NCBI GenBank assembly: GCA_035620895.1
Contig: DASPFY010000017.1
Location: 1-64,000, forward strand
Length of the DNA: 64,000 nucleotides
Direction of reading: 5' to 3'
Source: TA-21 sp035620895
GTDB taxonomy: Archaea; Thermoproteota; Nitrososphaeria; Nitrososphaerales; Nitrososphaeraceae
Part shown: in pieces, positions 54,228 to 63,279 of the stretch
Numbering within the stretch: the stretch's first letter is position 1
Layout of the letters: each line of letters starts with the position of its first letter
Program-made: the position numbers and the translations under genes
The notes under the pieces: model-generated
What the model was told of the DNA's origin: nothing
Seen by the model: the letters and a program-made list of their open reading frames with translations, nothing else
The model's database searches: none

Positions 54228-55592
54228 TTGGTAACTTTCGAGATCATCCCAAACATCACTCCACAAAATATATTAGAAGCTCCACGGATTATTGTTGAAG
54301 CCTTGATAAGTAATTTGACATCTAGGATATTGATCTTATCATTTGCTCTTGTATTCGTAATCCCTTTTCACTATGTTGTTGCCCAAGACAAATTTGCAGA
54401 AACTGAATTTACCGAAGAGGGTGAACCAAAAATTTTTGATTCTAATTTAAAAATTACTACGATTGCAGAAGGCTTGAATACTCCTACTACTATGGCCTTC
54501 GTCGGAAATGATGACATATTGGTGCTGGAGAAAGACACGGGGATTGTCAAACGAATAGTTAATGGTAACGTTCTTACAAATCCTGTTCTTGATCTTAATG
54601 TCGCCAATTCTGTCGAGAGGTGCTTGTGTGGGATAGCAGTGTCGAATAATGGTTCTACTAGGTATGTGTTTCTTTATTATACTGAAATTGAAGGATCAGA
54701 TGGTGGGGATAAAAAAGGTGTAGAACCTATTGGAAATAGGGTTTATAGATACGAGTTATCAGGTGACTCATTGATTAACCCGTTACTTTTAATGGACCTA
54801 CCAGCAAGTCCTGGGCCTCGTCATAATGGAGGTGACATAACAATTGGTCCGGATAACAACCTGTACGTAACAATAGGAGACGTAGACGGTTCATTTAAGG
54901 AATCAAGTACCGAAACTAAGACTCAAAATTATAAGGATGGAGTTGATCCAGATGGTAGAGGCGGCATATTGAGGATAACGCAGGACGGTCAGCCGACAGA
55001 AGGCATTTTAGGAGATGACATCCCATTACGTATTTACTATGCGTACGGAATTCGAAACAGTTTTGGTATTGACTTTGATCCTATTTCAGGTAATCTATGG
55101 GACACTGAAAATGGACCTGGAAATGGCGACGAGATAAACCTGGTTCTGCCCGGATTTAATAGTGGTTGGCAACAAGTACAGGGGTTGGCATCAATGGAAG
55201 ATTCGTTCTCTGAATCCGATTTGGTAGATTTTGATGGAAATGGACTTTACGGTGATCCCAAGTTAGTTTGGGTAAATACAGCAGGACCAACAGCGGTAAA
55301 ATTTTTAGATTCATCTAAACTGGGTGATAAGTATGAGAATAATATGTTCGTAGGAGACGTACATAATGGAAGAATATATCACTTCGACCTAACTCCAGAC
55401 AGGAATGATATAATCCTACCAGAGGAATTATCATCAAGAGTCATTGAAAAACCATCATCACCAGGAGTGAGCGGTATTTTGTTTGGCGACGGATTCGGGG
55501 GTATTACTGACTTAGAAGTAGGACCTGATGGGAATTTATATGTCGTGTCAATCGGATTGGGTAGCATTTTTCAAATCGGTCCAACATCATAG
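54228..55592 (+). CDS. Secreted glucose/sorbosone dehydrogenase-like beta-propeller
   Basis: 454 residues from a TTG; the exact start is uncertain because the first 25 residues precede the signal segment (ILILSFALVFVIPFHYVVA). Propeller motifs: MAFVGNDDILVLEKDTGIVKRI, ERCLCGIAV, PGPRHNGGDITIGPDNNLYVTIGD, DGRGGILRITQDGQP, YAYGIRNSFGIDFDP and TENGPGNGDEINLV. Strongly similar to 51543. Extracellular sugar oxidation is the family role; substrate unknown. Confidence 0.9.
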   Translation: MVTFEIIPNITPQNILEAPRIIVEALISNLTSRILILSFALVFVIPFHYVVAQDKFAETEFTEEGEPKIFDSNLKITTIAEGLNTPTTMAFVGNDDILVLEKDTGIVKRIVNGNVLTNPVLDLNVANSVERCLCGIAVSNNGSTRYVFLYYTEIEGSDGGDKKGVEPIGNRVYRYELSGDSLINPLLLMDLPASPGPRHNGGDITIGPDNNLYVTIGDVDGSFKESSTETKTQNYKDGVDPDGRGGILRITQDGQPTEGILGDDIPLRIYYAYGIRNSFGIDFDPISGNLWDTENGPGNGDEINLVLPGFNSGWQQVQGLASMEDSFSESDLVDFDGNGLYGDPKLVWVNTAGPTAVKFLDSSKLGDKYENNMFVGDVHNGRIYHFDLTPDRNDIILPEELSSRVIEKPSSPGVSGILFGDGFGGITDLEVGPDGNLYVVSIGLGSIFQIGPTS

Positions 55593-56127
55593 GTTATTCC
55601 CGAGAAATCTTTAAGGAAACTATTCTGCCTCCGTTATCTCCTGGAGGAATAGTATAATTAAATGAAAAAGGAGAGTTTGAGAGGTGATTAATAATACATG
55701 ATTAGTAAAATGAGAACAACAATTGTATAATCAAACTGTGTATTCTTAAATAGTTAATCAACTTAATTATTGTTGTAATTGGATAAAATTACTACAGGAA
55801 TATTGATTCTTTCTGCAGGAATGCTAGGCGCTTCAGTATGGTTACTATCAACCACCATTCTATTCATTATGAGCAATTCACGTTAAATACATAGGAAGTA
55901 AAATTCTAACAGTTTCGATCCTACTATGTGGAGGCTCAGTTAATTGGGGCATGTCAGTTTCCCATTCAATGAATACATATTATCATTGTTTTATTGGTTG
56001 TTCCTTGAATAAGGTAAGTTGAAACTTTATACTATTATCTAGATTCGAATAACATTATTTAATTTCACAGTCACCAAACTATCTAAATTAATTAACATTT
56101 TTATAATAAATATATTTTTAATATAGT
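55593..56127. other. Intergenic region with one possible short gene
   Basis: About 535 bases; the only gene-like frame is the 35-residue peptide at 55779-55886. Upstream of 56128 an AT-only run (ATAATAAATATATTTTTAAT) is likely the multicopper oxidase promoter. Confidence 0.4.
55779..55886 (+). CDS. Possible 35-residue membrane peptide
   Basis: TTG frame whose start MDKITTGILILSAGM is followed by LLSTTILFI: a short cytoplasmic start and one strong membrane helix. No family known. Short membrane peptides are easily missed, but chance cannot be excluded. Confidence 0.3.
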   Translation: MDKITTGILILSAGMLGASVWLLSTTILFIMSNSR

Positions 56128-57366
56128 ATGTTTTGTCAAAATGCATATTTTTTTGCATTGGTTTTATCGTTTATTTTTATTTTTTCATCCTTTTATTTAC
56201 CTTTCTTGAATATTCCCGTTTATAGTCAGACTCCTTTACCTCACATTTCTCAAGAGCAATATGACAAGATAAAGAACTGTGCAACGGATGTGAGTAAGAA
56301 ACCAAGTTCAGTTGAATATTTAACTTATTTTAATTGTGGCCATGTCTCGAAAGATGAAACCGGAAAGACACTAAGACAGTTTACACTAATTGTTGAGGAA
56401 AATCAAAAGATACCTATTACATATGAGGGTCATATCTTTGATGGTTGGACATTTAACGGAACTATTCCTGGACCAACCATAAGAGTTACGGAAGGAGATT
56501 TAGTTCGAATTAGAGTTATTAATTCCAACGACAATACCCATGCTCATTCCCTTCATACCCAGCCTATACATTATGGTAAGAACAATGTTTTTTTGAAGAC
56601 CGGATACCCGGGAGGGATCATTTCACCAGGCAGGAGTTTCACTTATGAATTTACTGCAGGACCATACGGCGTATATCCCTATTACTGCCAAGTAGAGCCA
56701 ATGGCAGATCATATCAATAGAGGTCTATATGGAATGATGATTATAGATCCAAAGGATCCTCGTCCCCAAATGACAGAGATGGCCATGCTCCTCAACGGCT
56801 ATGATCTGGATTTAGATCAAGAAGGACCTACCAGATTGCCCCCAGTTGCCCAAATTCAAGGCGCTGAGCCTACTATAATTGAAAGTTCCGATAATAACAA
56901 AACTCATTCAGCGGCCGATATAAGTAACATGACTCATGTTCCTCTTCCTTCAAATGAAGAAGAAAGTGCCAGGGACGAAAGCCCTACCGGAGAAGAGAGA
57001 GTCAATGAGATTTACACAGTAAATGGAAAAGCATTCGACTACATGATGAATCCAATCGTCATACATACAGGCAAACCATATCGAGTATATGTTATAAATA
57101 TGCTGGAATTTGACTCTGTCAATTCCGTCCATGTGCATGGCGCTATGTTTGATTATTATTCTGCTGGTACTAATATAACTTCAGACTATCTAACAGATAT
57201 AGTAACGTTATCACAGGGAGATAGAGGTATAATGGAATTTACGTACCCATATCCAGGAACGTACATGTTCCATGCACATCAGGCGCTGTTTACCGATCTG
57301 GGGTGGATGGGGCTTTTCGATGTTAGGGGAAATCTAGTTAATCCGATATCAAACGATCCAACCTAA
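56128..57366 (+). CDS. Secreted two-domain multicopper oxidase (NirK/laccase-like)
   Basis: 412 residues from an ATG. Signal ALVLSFIFIFSSFYLPFL. Two cupredoxin domains (about 70-220 and 285-405) split by an acidic Asn/Ser/Glu-rich linker. Copper ligands: HAHSLHTQPIH (about 138), YYCQVEPMADHI (Cys187, His195), VHVHG (His335, His337) and FHAHQALF (His382, His384). The type 1 site is in domain 1; at the usual axial position there is Leu, not Met. Domain 2 has no type 1 Cys (HAH, not HCH). Thaumarchaea carry both NirK and related oxidases, so nitrite reductase is possible but not shown. Confidence 0.88.
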   Translation: MFCQNAYFFALVLSFIFIFSSFYLPFLNIPVYSQTPLPHISQEQYDKIKNCATDVSKKPSSVEYLTYFNCGHVSKDETGKTLRQFTLIVEENQKIPITYEGHIFDGWTFNGTIPGPTIRVTEGDLVRIRVINSNDNTHAHSLHTQPIHYGKNNVFLKTGYPGGIISPGRSFTYEFTAGPYGVYPYYCQVEPMADHINRGLYGMMIIDPKDPRPQMTEMAMLLNGYDLDLDQEGPTRLPPVAQIQGAEPTIIESSDNNKTHSAADISNMTHVPLPSNEEESARDESPTGEERVNEIYTVNGKAFDYMMNPIVIHTGKPYRVYVINMLEFDSVNSVHVHGAMFDYYSAGTNITSDYLTDIVTLSQGDRGIMEFTYPYPGTYMFHAHQALFTDLGWMGLFDVRGNLVNPISNDPT

Positions 57367-57709
57367 AAGAGAATTTCAAATCTTCATGAAATACTTTATC
57401 TGACTCAATTCGCTGGTAACGGCTGGTAAAAAGGTTATAAATCCATGCTCAGGCAACTTTTGCTCGTACATCTTGGAAGGCTTAATCATTTCTCACATAA
57501 TCACTCGAGTCATATTGACGCTCTTACGACAATAAGCACCAGTATCATTCTAGTCGGTTTCATAACAGTCGGTAGGTTACAAATTAATAAAGTTTAGAAT
57601 CACTGGGGCGGTTTATTCGGAAGGAAACTTCTGAAGAGGTAGTTAATGACAGTAATAGTAAACCATTTTAATACTTGTTTATCATTACATACATCGGTAA
57701 GCAGGCATA
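57367..57709. other. Intergenic region with one possible short gene
   Basis: 343 bases; apart from the peptide frame at 57445-57597, nothing is recognised. TTATAAAT directly before that frame is more likely a TATA box for a start further on. Confidence 0.35.
57445..57597 (+). CDS. Possible 50-residue membrane peptide
   Basis: ATG frame starting MLRQLLLVHLGRLNHFSHNHSS, with a His-rich middle and a membrane helix (ISTSIILVGFITVG). No family; the His cluster is of interest for metal binding but may be chance. Confidence 0.25.
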   Translation: MLRQLLLVHLGRLNHFSHNHSSHIDALTTISTSIILVGFITVGRLQINKV

Positions 57710-58174
57710 TTGACAACAATTGGTGAATTAATGACCAACAAACTCCAGACCATTGAAGGATCAAGTTCAGTCCAGGATGCGGCAAAGAAAATGCGCGATA
57801 AGAACATTAGTTCATTAGTGGTAGTGAACAGCAGTAACAAACCCATTGGTATTATAACAGAACGAGATTTGGTAAGGAAGGTATGTGCTAATGATTCAAG
57901 CAGCAAGAATACGAATGTTAAAGATATTCTGTCTGATGTGCTAGTGACTACAGACGCGCTTTCAGAAGTCGGAGTTGCCGCCGATATTATGATACAGAAT
58001 AATGTTAGACATTTGCTTGTTGTAGAGGGGGACGATGTAACAAAACCACTTGGCATAATTACTCCTACTGATTTTGCAAGCTACCTTAAAGAAAATTTGA
58101 ACATGGATGATGTAAACGCCAAGATACTCGAGTCGTTAAAAGAAGCAGAAGCAAAGTCAGATAAGTACGAGTAA
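57710..58174 (+). CDS. CBS-domain pair protein
   Basis: 154 residues from a TTG. Two CBS domains (about 5-60 and 70-130): MTNKLQTIEGSSSVQDAAKKM, SSLVVVNSSNKPIGIITERDLV, and MIQNNVRHLLVVEGDD with LGIITPTDF. Stand-alone CBS pairs sense adenine nucleotides or regulate partners. Cytosolic. Partner unknown. Confidence 0.92.
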   Translation: MTTIGELMTNKLQTIEGSSSVQDAAKKMRDKNISSLVVVNSSNKPIGIITERDLVRKVCANDSSSKNTNVKDILSDVLVTTDALSEVGVAADIMIQNNVRHLLVVEGDDVTKPLGIITPTDFASYLKENLNMDDVNAKILESLKEAEAKSDKYE

Positions 58175-58349
58175 TTTATGAGCATGCATCAATTCGAGTT
58201 CTAATATGATACTTAAAGTTTCAAGCCAATTTAGAAACTAAACTTTAAATTGGCACTTTATGGCACTGAATTACTTCGGAAGTTGCCCTTATGATACTTA
58301 ATCAGGTACGATTTTCTGGAGTGTAAACTACACAAAATACTGCATTTGT

Positions 58350-58928
58350 TCATATTTTTTGCGAATCATGATTTATGGTTTGTAAAATTTCAAAGACAAT
58401 GTCAAAACTATCATTAGAAATGTAATCTGTGGCAGATTTTAAGAAAATTTGTAGAGATTGTTTCGAGTATCCGTCAAACTCATACTCCTTTGCTTGTAGA
58501 GCCATCTCCAACTTGTCCATGTTATGTACAAATTTGGCACTGACTGTACTATTATCAATATATTCATTCCAAATATCGAGATATTTTCCACGAAGAAAGC
58601 TAGGTAGCTTGGAAATAATTTTTCTCATAGCCTTATCTTCTAGCAATACTTTCTCTTCATAAGATAACTTATCAGGCATGTTGTCTCCAACGAATGATTC
58701 AGCCAGATCATGCAGATTGGCCATTTTCATGATATGTTCTGTGTCCAGATCTATAATTTCTGACAAGACCATAGACATCATACACATTGAGTATGAATGA
58801 TCCGCCACCGATTCTGGTGATAATACGTTAGATTTGTGTATCCATCCAGATCGCTTTATTTTTTTAAGATTGCAAACAACACGAAAAAAAGATACAAGAT
58901 CTGACTTTTGGCTACTATTTAGATTCAT
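58350..58928 (-). CDS. HD-domain hydrolase, YfbR/HDDC2-like
   Basis: 192 residues from an ATG. HD-domain ligands: SVADHSYSMCMM (His about 44), NLHDLAES (His-Asp about 73), and a distal Asp in HNMDKLEMALQAKEYE. This matches the HDDC2/YfbR family, some of which are 5'-nucleotidases for deoxynucleoside monophosphates. Cytosolic. Nucleotide substrate inferred from family. Confidence 0.9.
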   Translation of the reverse strand: MNLNSSQKSDLVSFFRVVCNLKKIKRSGWIHKSNVLSPESVADHSYSMCMMSMVLSEIIDLDTEHIMKMANLHDLAESFVGDNMPDKLSYEEKVLLEDKAMRKIISKLPSFLRGKYLDIWNEYIDNSTVSAKFVHNMDKLEMALQAKEYEFDGYSKQSLQIFLKSATDYISNDSFDIVFEILQTINHDSQKI

Positions 58929-58998
58929 ACCGTATAGCGAATTCTAATTCATATTAATATAATGTAATTATGTAACATTATGTACTTAATGTATGTCA

Positions 58999-59220
58999 TC
59001 AGATTGTCTGATGAGGAGTTTGAGAAATCTTTAAGGTGTATTTGAAGACTATCAATAAGATAGAAAGTATATGATCAAGAAAATACAATACCGCACAGCT
59101 TACTATGGCCAAGATTGTTGTGATGAAAATCAACAGCAGAACATTTCTTGTCTGTTCCAATTCTAAACCGCAGTATTTTTGGTATGCTAATTTGTATTTA
59201 AATCTAATTAACTCATCCAT
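58999..59220 (-). CDS. Small membrane protein, unknown
   Basis: 73 residues from an ATG. A charged N terminus (MDELIRFKYKLAYQKYCGLE) and two adjacent helices (LLLIFITTILAIVSCAVLYFL and ILSILLIVFKYT). No family. Gene-like composition in the first half. Confidence 0.45.
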   Translation of the reverse strand: MDELIRFKYKLAYQKYCGLELEQTRNVLLLIFITTILAIVSCAVLYFLDHILSILLIVFKYTLKISQTPHQTI

Positions 59221-59545
59221 ATGGCTGATTTAATTCATGGTTCTACTTTTGCACCCCGTAAATGAACATTTGTAATCCTAGACACTAAACCCTTTACATG
59301 AATAATACAATTCTTTAGACTATCTATAAGTTAAATATTAAATTAATCCTACAGTCATTGTTAGTTCAAATCCGTTTAGGATAATTAACTTATCGTTCTA
59401 CTATTCAATTATGTTATTTTACAGGAGATCGGGCTATGACGATCCTATATTTCATTAATTTCACTCTCACTCTCACTTATTTTTCTTAATTGATTGTAGT
59501 ATTCAATTCTGCTAACAAACTGTGACTATTATGAAGGTTCAAAGA
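59221..59545. other. Intergenic region, no gene recognised
   Basis: 325 AT-rich bases; contains a short CACTCTCACTCTCACTTA run and no convincing frame. Confidence 0.4.
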
Positions 59546-60310
59546 TTAACTGTATGGTAGTTTTGATGAAATTTTCTTGAGCACTGCGATTGTCTCATCT
59601 GGTGGATTATTACTGCCTAACACAAGCAAAGTCTGATTTTTCCCTCCACTCCCAGTTTCCCTGAGGTCTTTGAATGAATATTGATCAAGTATCTCAACAT
59701 TATTTTCACCGATTATCTCAGAATGTACCTTGATGTCCTCTGTCGGAACCATGAGAACTGCCATTGTGTCAATATTAGGCTTAGTGTCATTAACATTGCT
59801 ACTGTTATTTGATGATGAATCGGAACTGGCAACAGTTATGGTTCCTTCCATAACAAAATCTGGGTCTTGACTATTTGCGTGTTCTTCATGATAAGTAAAC
59901 TTTCCACTTTGGTCTATAGATAAAGGCTCACTAGCAGATTTGAATTTTAAGGTAGAATCAAAGATTTCTTTCGAGTTATCATCAGTTAATGTTACTTTAC
60001 GTGTATGACCAACATCTCCTGAAAACCAGATGATATTTGTTTGTGGGCCCACTACTAAGTTCTGTGGAACATACGGTTGGTTTATGAGTCTCTGTTCCTC
60101 TGGCAAGAGTGGTGACTCATGGGCTTCATTCGGAATTAGAACAATAAAGTTCTTTACCGTATTGGGGATAGTTAATATTTTATCATTAAAAATGTCTGTG
60201 GCCATATTCTGTAGATCTGAATTCTGAGCGAAAGAAGTAATAGAAAATGTAGTCAAGAATACAACCATTAAGGTTAAACTAATTGCAGAACCTATAAGTC
60301 TATTAACCAT
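59546..60310 (-). CDS. Secreted cupredoxin-like protein
   Basis: 254 residues from an ATG. Signal SAISLTLMVVFLTTFSITSFAQ. A cupredoxin-like fold at about 75-160: VPQNLVVGPQTNIIWFSGDVGHTRKVTL and FTYHEEHANSQDPDFVMEGTITV. His in GHTR and YHEEH line up with copper ligands, but the usual Cys is absent (His/Glu there), so it is not a normal blue-copper site. The C-terminal half is a separate domain. Confidence 0.72.
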   Translation of the reverse strand: MVNRLIGSAISLTLMVVFLTTFSITSFAQNSDLQNMATDIFNDKILTIPNTVKNFIVLIPNEAHESPLLPEEQRLINQPYVPQNLVVGPQTNIIWFSGDVGHTRKVTLTDDNSKEIFDSTLKFKSASEPLSIDQSGKFTYHEEHANSQDPDFVMEGTITVASSDSSSNNSSNVNDTKPNIDTMAVLMVPTEDIKVHSEIIGENNVEILDQYSFKDLRETGSGGKNQTLLVLGSNNPPDETIAVLKKISSKLPYS

Positions 60311-60431
60311 TTATCTCCCGTTACTTTAATTTTCACGGACTAATATATCTAATGAAATGAAATGGAAGATCTTTTGTCTAATTATGAGTTGGGCATATTC
60401 TAAAGATGCAAGATAAAAAATATAACCAATA

Positions 60432-60469
60432 CCGGTGGAACTAGGACTCTGCGTAGAGTGCCCCACCGG
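60432..60469. other. GC-rich two-part hairpin
   Basis: Outer stem CCGGTGG / CCACCGG (7 bases) and inner stem ACTCT / AGAGT with loop GCGT, separated by AACTAGG and GCC. Striking in AT-rich DNA. It sits in the 310-base gap, 150 bases beyond the 3' end of the adenosyltransferase gene and 120 bases before the 59546 gene on the minus strand. Could be an RNA, a leader element or an element end. Nothing else was recognised in 60311-60620. Confidence 0.45.
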
Positions 60470-60620
60470 CTGGTGTCGATTTGTGTTAAAGAGTACTGCC
60501 AGTATAAGTAATTAGATATAAGAGGTTGACTTACCTAAGTTTAGTCACAATAAGTGCCTTTGAATCATCTCAGGTTCAACCTATTGATGCACTTATAAAA
60601 GAGACTTGAATCTTTAAACC

Positions 60621-61175
60621 TCAATTTGACTTCCAGGGAATATCAGTACATTTCTGTCGCTTATTAGTCACTCTTGCGAGAACAAAGAGTAAATCAGATA
60701 ATCTGTTTAGATATGTGAGAATATCTTTGTTTATTTCTTGTTCTTTAGATAGTGCTACTGCAGATCTTTCGGCACGTCTGATAACAGTCCTACAAATATG
60801 TAGTAAAGATGATTCAGTAGTTCCACCCGGGAGGATGAAATAACTTATGGGTGGCAGCTCAGATTCAAAATCATCAATACTCCTCTCAATAGTAGAAATC
60901 ATTTCTTTTTTAACTAACACCTTTTCATCCTTCAAGCTTTTTGGATTGGCCAACTCTGCTCCCAACACGAATAAATCCTGTTGAATATCTAGGAGTATTT
61001 TTTTTATATCATCAAAAATAGAATTTCTTTGAATGTTTGATATTATGAAACCGATATGAGAATTTACCTCATCAACTTCTCCGTATGCTATTATTCTTAG
61101 ATCAGATTTGGAAGTCCTTGAACCATCAATCAATCCCGTATCTCCTTTATCACCCGCTTTAGTGTATATTTTCAA
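60621..61175 (-). CDS. pduO: Cob(I)alamin adenosyltransferase, PduO type
   Basis: 184 residues from an ATG. Transfers adenosyl from ATP to cob(I)alamin to form coenzyme B12. Hallmarks: IYTKAGDKGDTGLIDGSR (nucleotide binding), YGEVDEVNSHIGF, FILPGGTTESSLLHICRTVIRRAERS and YLNRLSDLLFVLAR. Needed for B12-dependent methylmalonyl-CoA mutase of the carbon cycle; thaumarchaea make cobalamin (family knowledge). Confidence 0.95.
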   Translation of the reverse strand: MKIYTKAGDKGDTGLIDGSRTSKSDLRIIAYGEVDEVNSHIGFIISNIQRNSIFDDIKKILLDIQQDLFVLGAELANPKSLKDEKVLVKKEMISTIERSIDDFESELPPISYFILPGGTTESSLLHICRTVIRRAERSAVALSKEQEINKDILTYLNRLSDLLFVLARVTNKRQKCTDIPWKSN

Positions 61176-61312
61176 GATTGAGATACAATAGTAGTTGATT
61201 CCCTAAATTACTTTTTGTAATTTTTATCAATCAGATCAAAATGCTAATTCATAACGCGAAAAACCATTTGAATTTATTCGGCTATTGAGATGCCGACCAG
61301 TGATGAAGAAAT

Positions 61313-61474
61313 TTAATAGGAATGAACTTCTATTTTGTGCTCTTTTAGATATTTCTTTTTCTTAAATCGTTCGTTACACTTCTCACATTTGAAGGGTTTT
61401 TCAAATTCTATGAGGAACCTTCTTCTCCTTTCCTCTGGTGTTTCGACGACCACCTTTAAATCTGTATTATCCAT
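61313..61474 (-). CDS. 53-residue single C2H2 zinc-finger protein
   Basis: ATG frame shorter than most gene-finder limits. C-terminal half FKCEKCNERFKKKKYLKEH followed by KIEVH is a textbook C-x2-C-x12-H-x4-H finger with the right hydrophobic Phe and Leu. The N-terminal part (DLKVVVETPEERRRRFL) is acidic then basic. Probably binds DNA or RNA. In a gap otherwise lacking genes, 138 bases upstream of the adenosyltransferase on the same strand. Confidence 0.82.
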   Translation of the reverse strand: MDNTDLKVVVETPEERRRRFLIEFEKPFKCEKCNERFKKKKYLKEHKIEVHSY

Positions 61475-61555
61475 TGTAATTAATTTTAAAATCTTGTTAT
61501 AGTTTATTTACTTTAAGGAAGATAGTACTATAGATAAAACTAGTTAAATTATTAG

Positions 61556-61759
61556 TTGTTTTATTATGGGTTTTTGAGTTTAAACAGTACAGTCGTACAG
61601 GAAACGGACGAAGCATACTTTAACTTTATAAAATCCATTAACTCCAACGCTACTGGAAAAAATTATAGAAAAGATTCTAAACACCGTATGTCCAGATTCC
61701 TAAATTATTGTAACTTACATCTAGATTCTTTACTGATTATCATAACAAGAATTATCTAA
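61556..61759 (+). pseudogene. Possible remnant of a tyrosine-recombinase N-terminal domain
   Basis: 67 codons with a stretch EAYFNFIKSINSNATGKNYR then MSRFLNYCNL, which follows the helix pattern of the SAM-like core-binding domain of archaeal integrases. The catalytic domain is missing. If correct, a trace of a past mobile element. Weakly supported. Confidence 0.35.
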
Positions 61760-61781
61760 CCTTATCAAATGTATCTAGTTA

Positions 61782-62744
61782 TCAATCAAAACGATCGTCT
61801 AAATCATTATTGATTCCTGATGCTCCAGAGGATTCCACAACTTCAAAAGAACTTGTAGCAAAAGCGGAAGGATACCCCTGACTTGCTACTTCTACCTCTA
61901 TGGATAGTGGTCCAACATCTCCATCTTCTCCAATAATCCAGGAATAAACAAATTTTCCCTGGGGATCCGTTATTCCGCTAAATTCTTTCTCGTAGTTATC
62001 TCCTGGATATATCAAATTTCCATCTATTTCGGCATTTGCAACTGGTCTAGAAGCAGAATCGGTAACAGTTATCGTAGTATTCTGAGAATCACCCCTTGCG
62101 ACGGGATTCTTAAGAGGAAAAACTGAAACAAGCAATACATTATTGTTATCATCGCTAGTCTCAGACAAATTGGTAGCGGGTATATTTTGTTCTTGTTCTT
62201 CAGTCTGTGTACCATCTATATCCCTAGTTTCAGACAAATTGGTAGCGGGTATATTTTGTTCTTGTTCTTCAGTCGGTACAGGAGGTAACATTTCTTCATT
62301 ACTATAATTAGGAACTCCGTTTACTAATACACTATACCAGCGGGGAGGCGCAGACGTACATTGTAACTTTGAAGTTATCTTGTTCTCGCCTTCAATTATC
62401 TGCGTATAATTAGTGCGTAATACAAACTCCCACTGAGAATAATCGTTTATACCATCCGTTCCCTTTGGAAAAGCAGTTTGATAAGGTCTAACATCATTGA
62501 CTATTACAGAGACCGCGCAATTTTTTAGAGTATTGTCTGATGATACGCCAGTTATTATCAATTCCTGCCCTGTACTTACGTTTTGGGTTGTGATGGGGTT
62601 AACTATCTTTATCGTCTCGGATGGTATTGGAGAAAGCGATAACTCGGAGGAATTCTGGCTAAATAATAACTGATTCGCAGAATATGCTAAAATAAAAAGA
62701 AAGACGATACCAATAATCAAAACACATTGTATCGTAGCTCTCAA
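61782..62744 (-). CDS. Secreted Ig-like surface protein
   Basis: 320 residues from an ATG. Signal CVLIIGIVFLFILAYSANQL. A domain (about 45-150) with IKIVNPITTQNVSTGQELIITGVSSD, two Cys and VLVNGV is clearly paralogous to the N-terminal domain of 2083-4050. A linker with two copies of TEEQEQNIPATNLSETxD follows, then one Ig-like domain (about 205-305) like those of 2083. In effect a shorter version of the same architecture. Confidence 0.78.
   Translation of the reverse strand: MRATIQCVLIIGIVFLFILAYSANQLLFSQNSSELSLSPIPSETIKIVNPITTQNVSTGQELIITGVSSDNTLKNCAVSVIVNDVRPYQTAFPKGTDGINDYSQWEFVLRTNYTQIIEGENKITSKLQCTSAPPRWYSVLVNGVPNYSNEEMLPPVPTEEQEQNIPATNLSETRDIDGTQTEEQEQNIPATNLSETSDDNNNVLLVSVFPLKNPVARGDSQNTTITVTDSASRPVANAEIDGNLIYPGDNYEKEFSGITDPQGKFVYSWIIGEDGDVGPLSIEVEVASQGYPSAFATSSFEVVESSGASGINNDLDDRFD
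62155..62275 (-). repeat. Two-copy 69-base-spaced repeat in the surface protein
   Basis: TCAGACAAATTGGTAGCGGG and following bases occur twice, 69 bases apart, near-identical for about 50 bases, encoding EEQEQNIPATNLSET. A recent in-frame duplication in the linker. Confidence 0.85.
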
Positions 62745-62905
62745 GCGAAATATAAAGGACCTTAAACTAGTTAAATCTTTATAGTTAACCGACTTCTTGG
62801 TTCTGAATCATGCGGGTAATGGTTTGACCAGATTTCATCAAGTAGTGTCATTCAGAAGACGTCTGACTAAAGATATCCTGACTGATGATATTCAAAATAC
62901 AATGA

Positions 62906-63115
62906 CTATGGTGTACTATTTGAATAGGTACTATTTGGGTTACCCGATGGCAAAGTCTGGTTACTATTTCCAACAAATCCAGACTGTTCATTTAAATCTT
63001 GATGTTCCAGCGAGGGCTGCTCAGTTATTGGCCATTGAGCAGAACTTATAGTCGGAGTACAAATGAGAGTGAATGTCACTGTGGCTGCAAAAATAAAATA
63101 ACTTTTACTAACCAT
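62906..63115 (-). CDS. Small secreted protein, unknown
   Basis: 69 residues from the ATG at 63115 (GTG at 63130 possible). Signal peptide SKSYFIFAATVTFTLICT with ISSAQ as a likely cleavage site. The mature part is short, rich in Asn, Ser, Pro and Gln, and probably disordered. Upstream of and in line with the Ig-like protein at 61782. Confidence 0.5.
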   Translation of the reverse strand: MVSKSYFIFAATVTFTLICTPTISSAQWPITEQPSLEHQDLNEQSGFVGNSNQTLPSGNPNSTYSNSTP

Positions 63116-63279
63116 TGATATCCCTATCACTTCAAAGTTTATTAAGCGGACGCTTGCCTTTGCCGTACAAGTGAAATTTTGTTAATTCTACGGAACCAAT
63201 AGTAGTATCATAATTCTGAATTAATTTATGTATTATTTTTCCCTCAAGACTTAATTATTATATCTAGCAAGATAAATTA

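Noticed and set aside
62797..63051. Plus-strand 84-residue frame
   Set aside because: Antisense to the small secreted protein at 62906-63115, which has a clear signal peptide.
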